NCBI GenBank assembly: GCA_018350325.1
Contig: JAEVLN010000009.1
Coordinates: 18,072-82,071 of the forward strand
DNA from: Globodera rostochiensis
Taxonomy: Eukaryota; Nematoda; Chromadorea; Rhabditida; Heteroderidae
DNA length: 64,000 nucleotides
Direction of reading: 5' to 3'
Part shown: positions 62,207-64,000 of the stretch, one piece after another
How positions within the stretch are numbered: the stretch's first letter is position 1
How the letters are laid out: each line of letters opens with the position of its first letter
Notes under the pieces: generated by a model
The model's input: the letters and a program-made list of their open reading frames with translations, nothing else
The model's database searches: none
What the model was told of the DNA's origin: nothing
Translations under genes and position numbers: made by a program

Positions 62207-64000
62207 CTAATCCGTCCCTTTTGACTTCTCCAACTTCGTGACCGTCTCTTCCAGTTTGGCCGCGAATTCTTCCGCCGTCGTTTGGTCTCGAAATTTGAGC
62301 AAAAACACTTCGTCAACGCCGTCCGAATTGTCGCTGAAGTCCTGCAAAAAAACGGACAAAACGTTAAGGTTCAACAAATTTATGAGAAAAAAAGATTAAA
62401 TCCTTCACAAATTCTTCGGCATCCTGTTGCCATTAAATAAACACCCTTTAACACTTATTGATAGCCGTTGCTCACTTTGCACTTCAAAGTGCGAATGTTT
62501 GGCTTTTGCTGGGTCGCCTGGCTCTTCATGTTGGCCAGAACGGGAAAGTTGGCGAACAGCTTGGAAAGTTGGTCACCACTGCGGATAACACAGCGGTAAC
62601 GGCCAGACTCTTTGTTGTGCAACAGCTGTAAAAGAGGGGCATAAAATGTTCTTCAACGAACAAACCCCCCCCCCCCCCCTCCCCCTAAAGACCTTAAGCT
62701 CTCCAATCCCGCGCTCTTTGCTTTGTTTGTCTTTATAACGAAACAGTTTGCATCTCGCACTGAACAACATCTTAAGAGAAGAAAAATCCAGTGGCAAACA
62801 AATCAAATTTGAAGCAAATTACCTCCTCATTTTCTTCTCCACTTTTTGTTTCAACTTTTGGCGGTAACGGCACTATGGGCTTAAAATTGTCGGTCGGAAC
62901 GAACTCTTCGGTCGGTTCGTCGTCGGATCCGTTGCCTTTTTCGGGCGCCTCTTTTTCAGTCGAACCAACAACGGGAGAAGCTAAAAGCATGTTAAGGTGC
63001 GGGAGTTTAGTTTTCTAGTGTTTTACAATTTGCTGTGTTAATGGCTGAGCCCCCAAAAAGACTTCCGGTGATGGAAGAAGTCGGGAAAATGCCAGCACCG
63101 AAGGTGGAGAAGGACGGAAAGGCGGCGGTTGTGGCCGTCGATTTGAAAAGCAGAGGGATGTTGGCCGCCGTCGTTGTGGTGGTTGTTGGCGAACCACCAA
63201 AAGAGAATGTACTGCTCGAGCTAGTCGTCGTCACTGGCGCAGTGGCTCCAAAACCACCAAAAGAGAATGTACTGCTCGGGCTCGTCGTCGTCACTTGCGC
63301 AGTCGCTCCAAAACCACCAAAAGAGAATGTACTGCTCGAGTTCGTCGTCGTCACTGGCACAGTGGCTCCAACAATAGGTTTGGGGACTGCGCTTGTTTCC
63401 GTTGTTGAAGCGGTGGTGGTGACGGTTGAAGAGGTGGAGGTGAGCGAAATAGCTAATAATAATAATTATTATTATTTACTGTATCGGAAATACAGTCCCC
63501 TCCCCCATACTTAGAACTAGCATAAAATGGCCGCCGATCTTCCGAACCTAAGATCAATATATTTCTTTTGATTAGCGATCTACGATCCCCTTATAGAGAA
63601 GGAAATAATAAACTCACTGGTTGTTGTTGCTGTATTAATGGCTGAACCCCCAAAAAGACTTCCGGTGATGGAAGAAGTCTGGAAATTGCCAGGGCTGAAG
63701 GTGGAGAAGGACGGAAAGGCGGCAGTTGTGGTCGTCGTCGTTTTGGGTGTTGCGGTGATGCCGAAGAGCAGAGGAATGTTGGCCGCCGTTGTTGTGGTCG
63801 TTGTTGAAACACCACCAAAAGTGAATGCACTGCTCGCGCTCGTCGACGTCATTGAAGCAGTTGTCCCGAAAGGACACTTTACAGAAGTTTCAGTTGTTAA
63901 GGTGGGAGCAGCTCTTTTCCCGTAAGGAGAAATTTCATCAACCGATTGTGCAGCGGAGCGCTTTCGTGACCCGCCATTAACTTGCAACTGTCCACTTGAA
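62207..64000 (-). CDS. FG-repeat nucleoporin-like protein with C-terminal Ran-binding domain, 5' end outside window
   Basis: Nuclear-pore or Ran-pathway protein. Exons seen: 64000(open)-63618, 63452-63027, 62980-62823, 62770-62693, 62625-62476 and 62341-62207, in phase to the stop. The N-terminal part contains GSRKRSAAQSVDEISPYGKR and Thr/Ser-rich FG repeats (FSFGGFGAT, FTFGG, GSLFGGS). The RanBD1 domain is split over the last four exons: FKPIVPLPPKVETKSGEENE, LFSARCKLFRYKDKQSKERG with IGELK, NKESGRYRCVIRSGDQLSKL, and DEVFLLKFRDQTTAEEFAAK. The FKPIVPLP entry resembles RanBP2/RanBP1 domains more than Nup50, but FG plus one terminal RanBD1 is the Nup50 layout, so the exact orthologue is left open. 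Two FG exons are near-duplicates. Confidence 0.85.
63194..63373. repeat. Three tandem 60-bp coding repeats in the FG exon
   Basis: CCACCAAAAGAGAATGTACT recurs at 63194, 63254 and 63314. Each 60-bp unit encodes a 20-residue VTTT...TFSFGGFGAT block on the minus strand, so copy number changes keep the frame. Confidence 0.9.

Overview
This is eukaryotic DNA, almost certainly from a nematode. The genes have many small introns, typically 42-90 nt. Several start codons follow a TTTTAG- or TTACAG-type acceptor with no upstream exon, as expected for spliced-leader trans-splicing. Same-strand genes are closely spaced, and the products (nematode-type SLC6, Pax, syndecan) fit. Long poly-G/poly-C runs and five GC-AG introns point towards a tylenchid, cyst-nematode-like genome; that last step is inference. 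Gene models were built by hand from splice sites. All exon phases close, except for one single-base lesion in the GBF1-like gene.

Layout. 1-13996: a 255-bp AT-rich satellite whose last monomer runs straight into the 3' part of a poly(A)-binding protein gene (13997-15000, +). 15411-17207 (+): a Pax2/5/8-type gene. 19356-29413 (-): a GBF1 C-terminal-half protein, SKP1, a SNAPC1-like subunit and an integrase-zinc-finger protein; the first three may form an operon. 30923-37474 (-): an SLC6 transporter with 16 exons, two of whose introns are almost wholly minisatellite. 37475-45987: no convincing gene, poly-G tracts and a 28/30-bp array. 45988-47256 (+): syndecan. 48581-51541 (+): a degenerate SF1 helicase with a mitochondrial-type N-terminus. 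52059-58375 (+): a carboxylesterase/cholinesterase-like gene with a 3.75-kb minisatellite intron. 58552-58761 (-): a small secreted peptide. 59256-61065 (-): an amino-acid transporter. 62207-64000 (-): an FG-repeat protein with a Ran-binding domain, open at the window end.

The most striking theme is tandem arrays that occupy introns. This occurs in PABP (the satellite supplies the 3' splice site), SLC6 introns 1 and 6, and the esterase gene. In two of these arrays each monomer carries a copy of the splice site used at the array edge, so the arrays seem to have grown across exon-intron borders.

The genes do not form one pathway. They cover mRNA translation (PABP), transcription (Pax, SNAPC1), protein turnover (SKP1), trafficking (GBF1-like), transport (SLC6, amino-acid transporter), cell surface (syndecan, esterase) and the nuclear pore (FG/RanBD).
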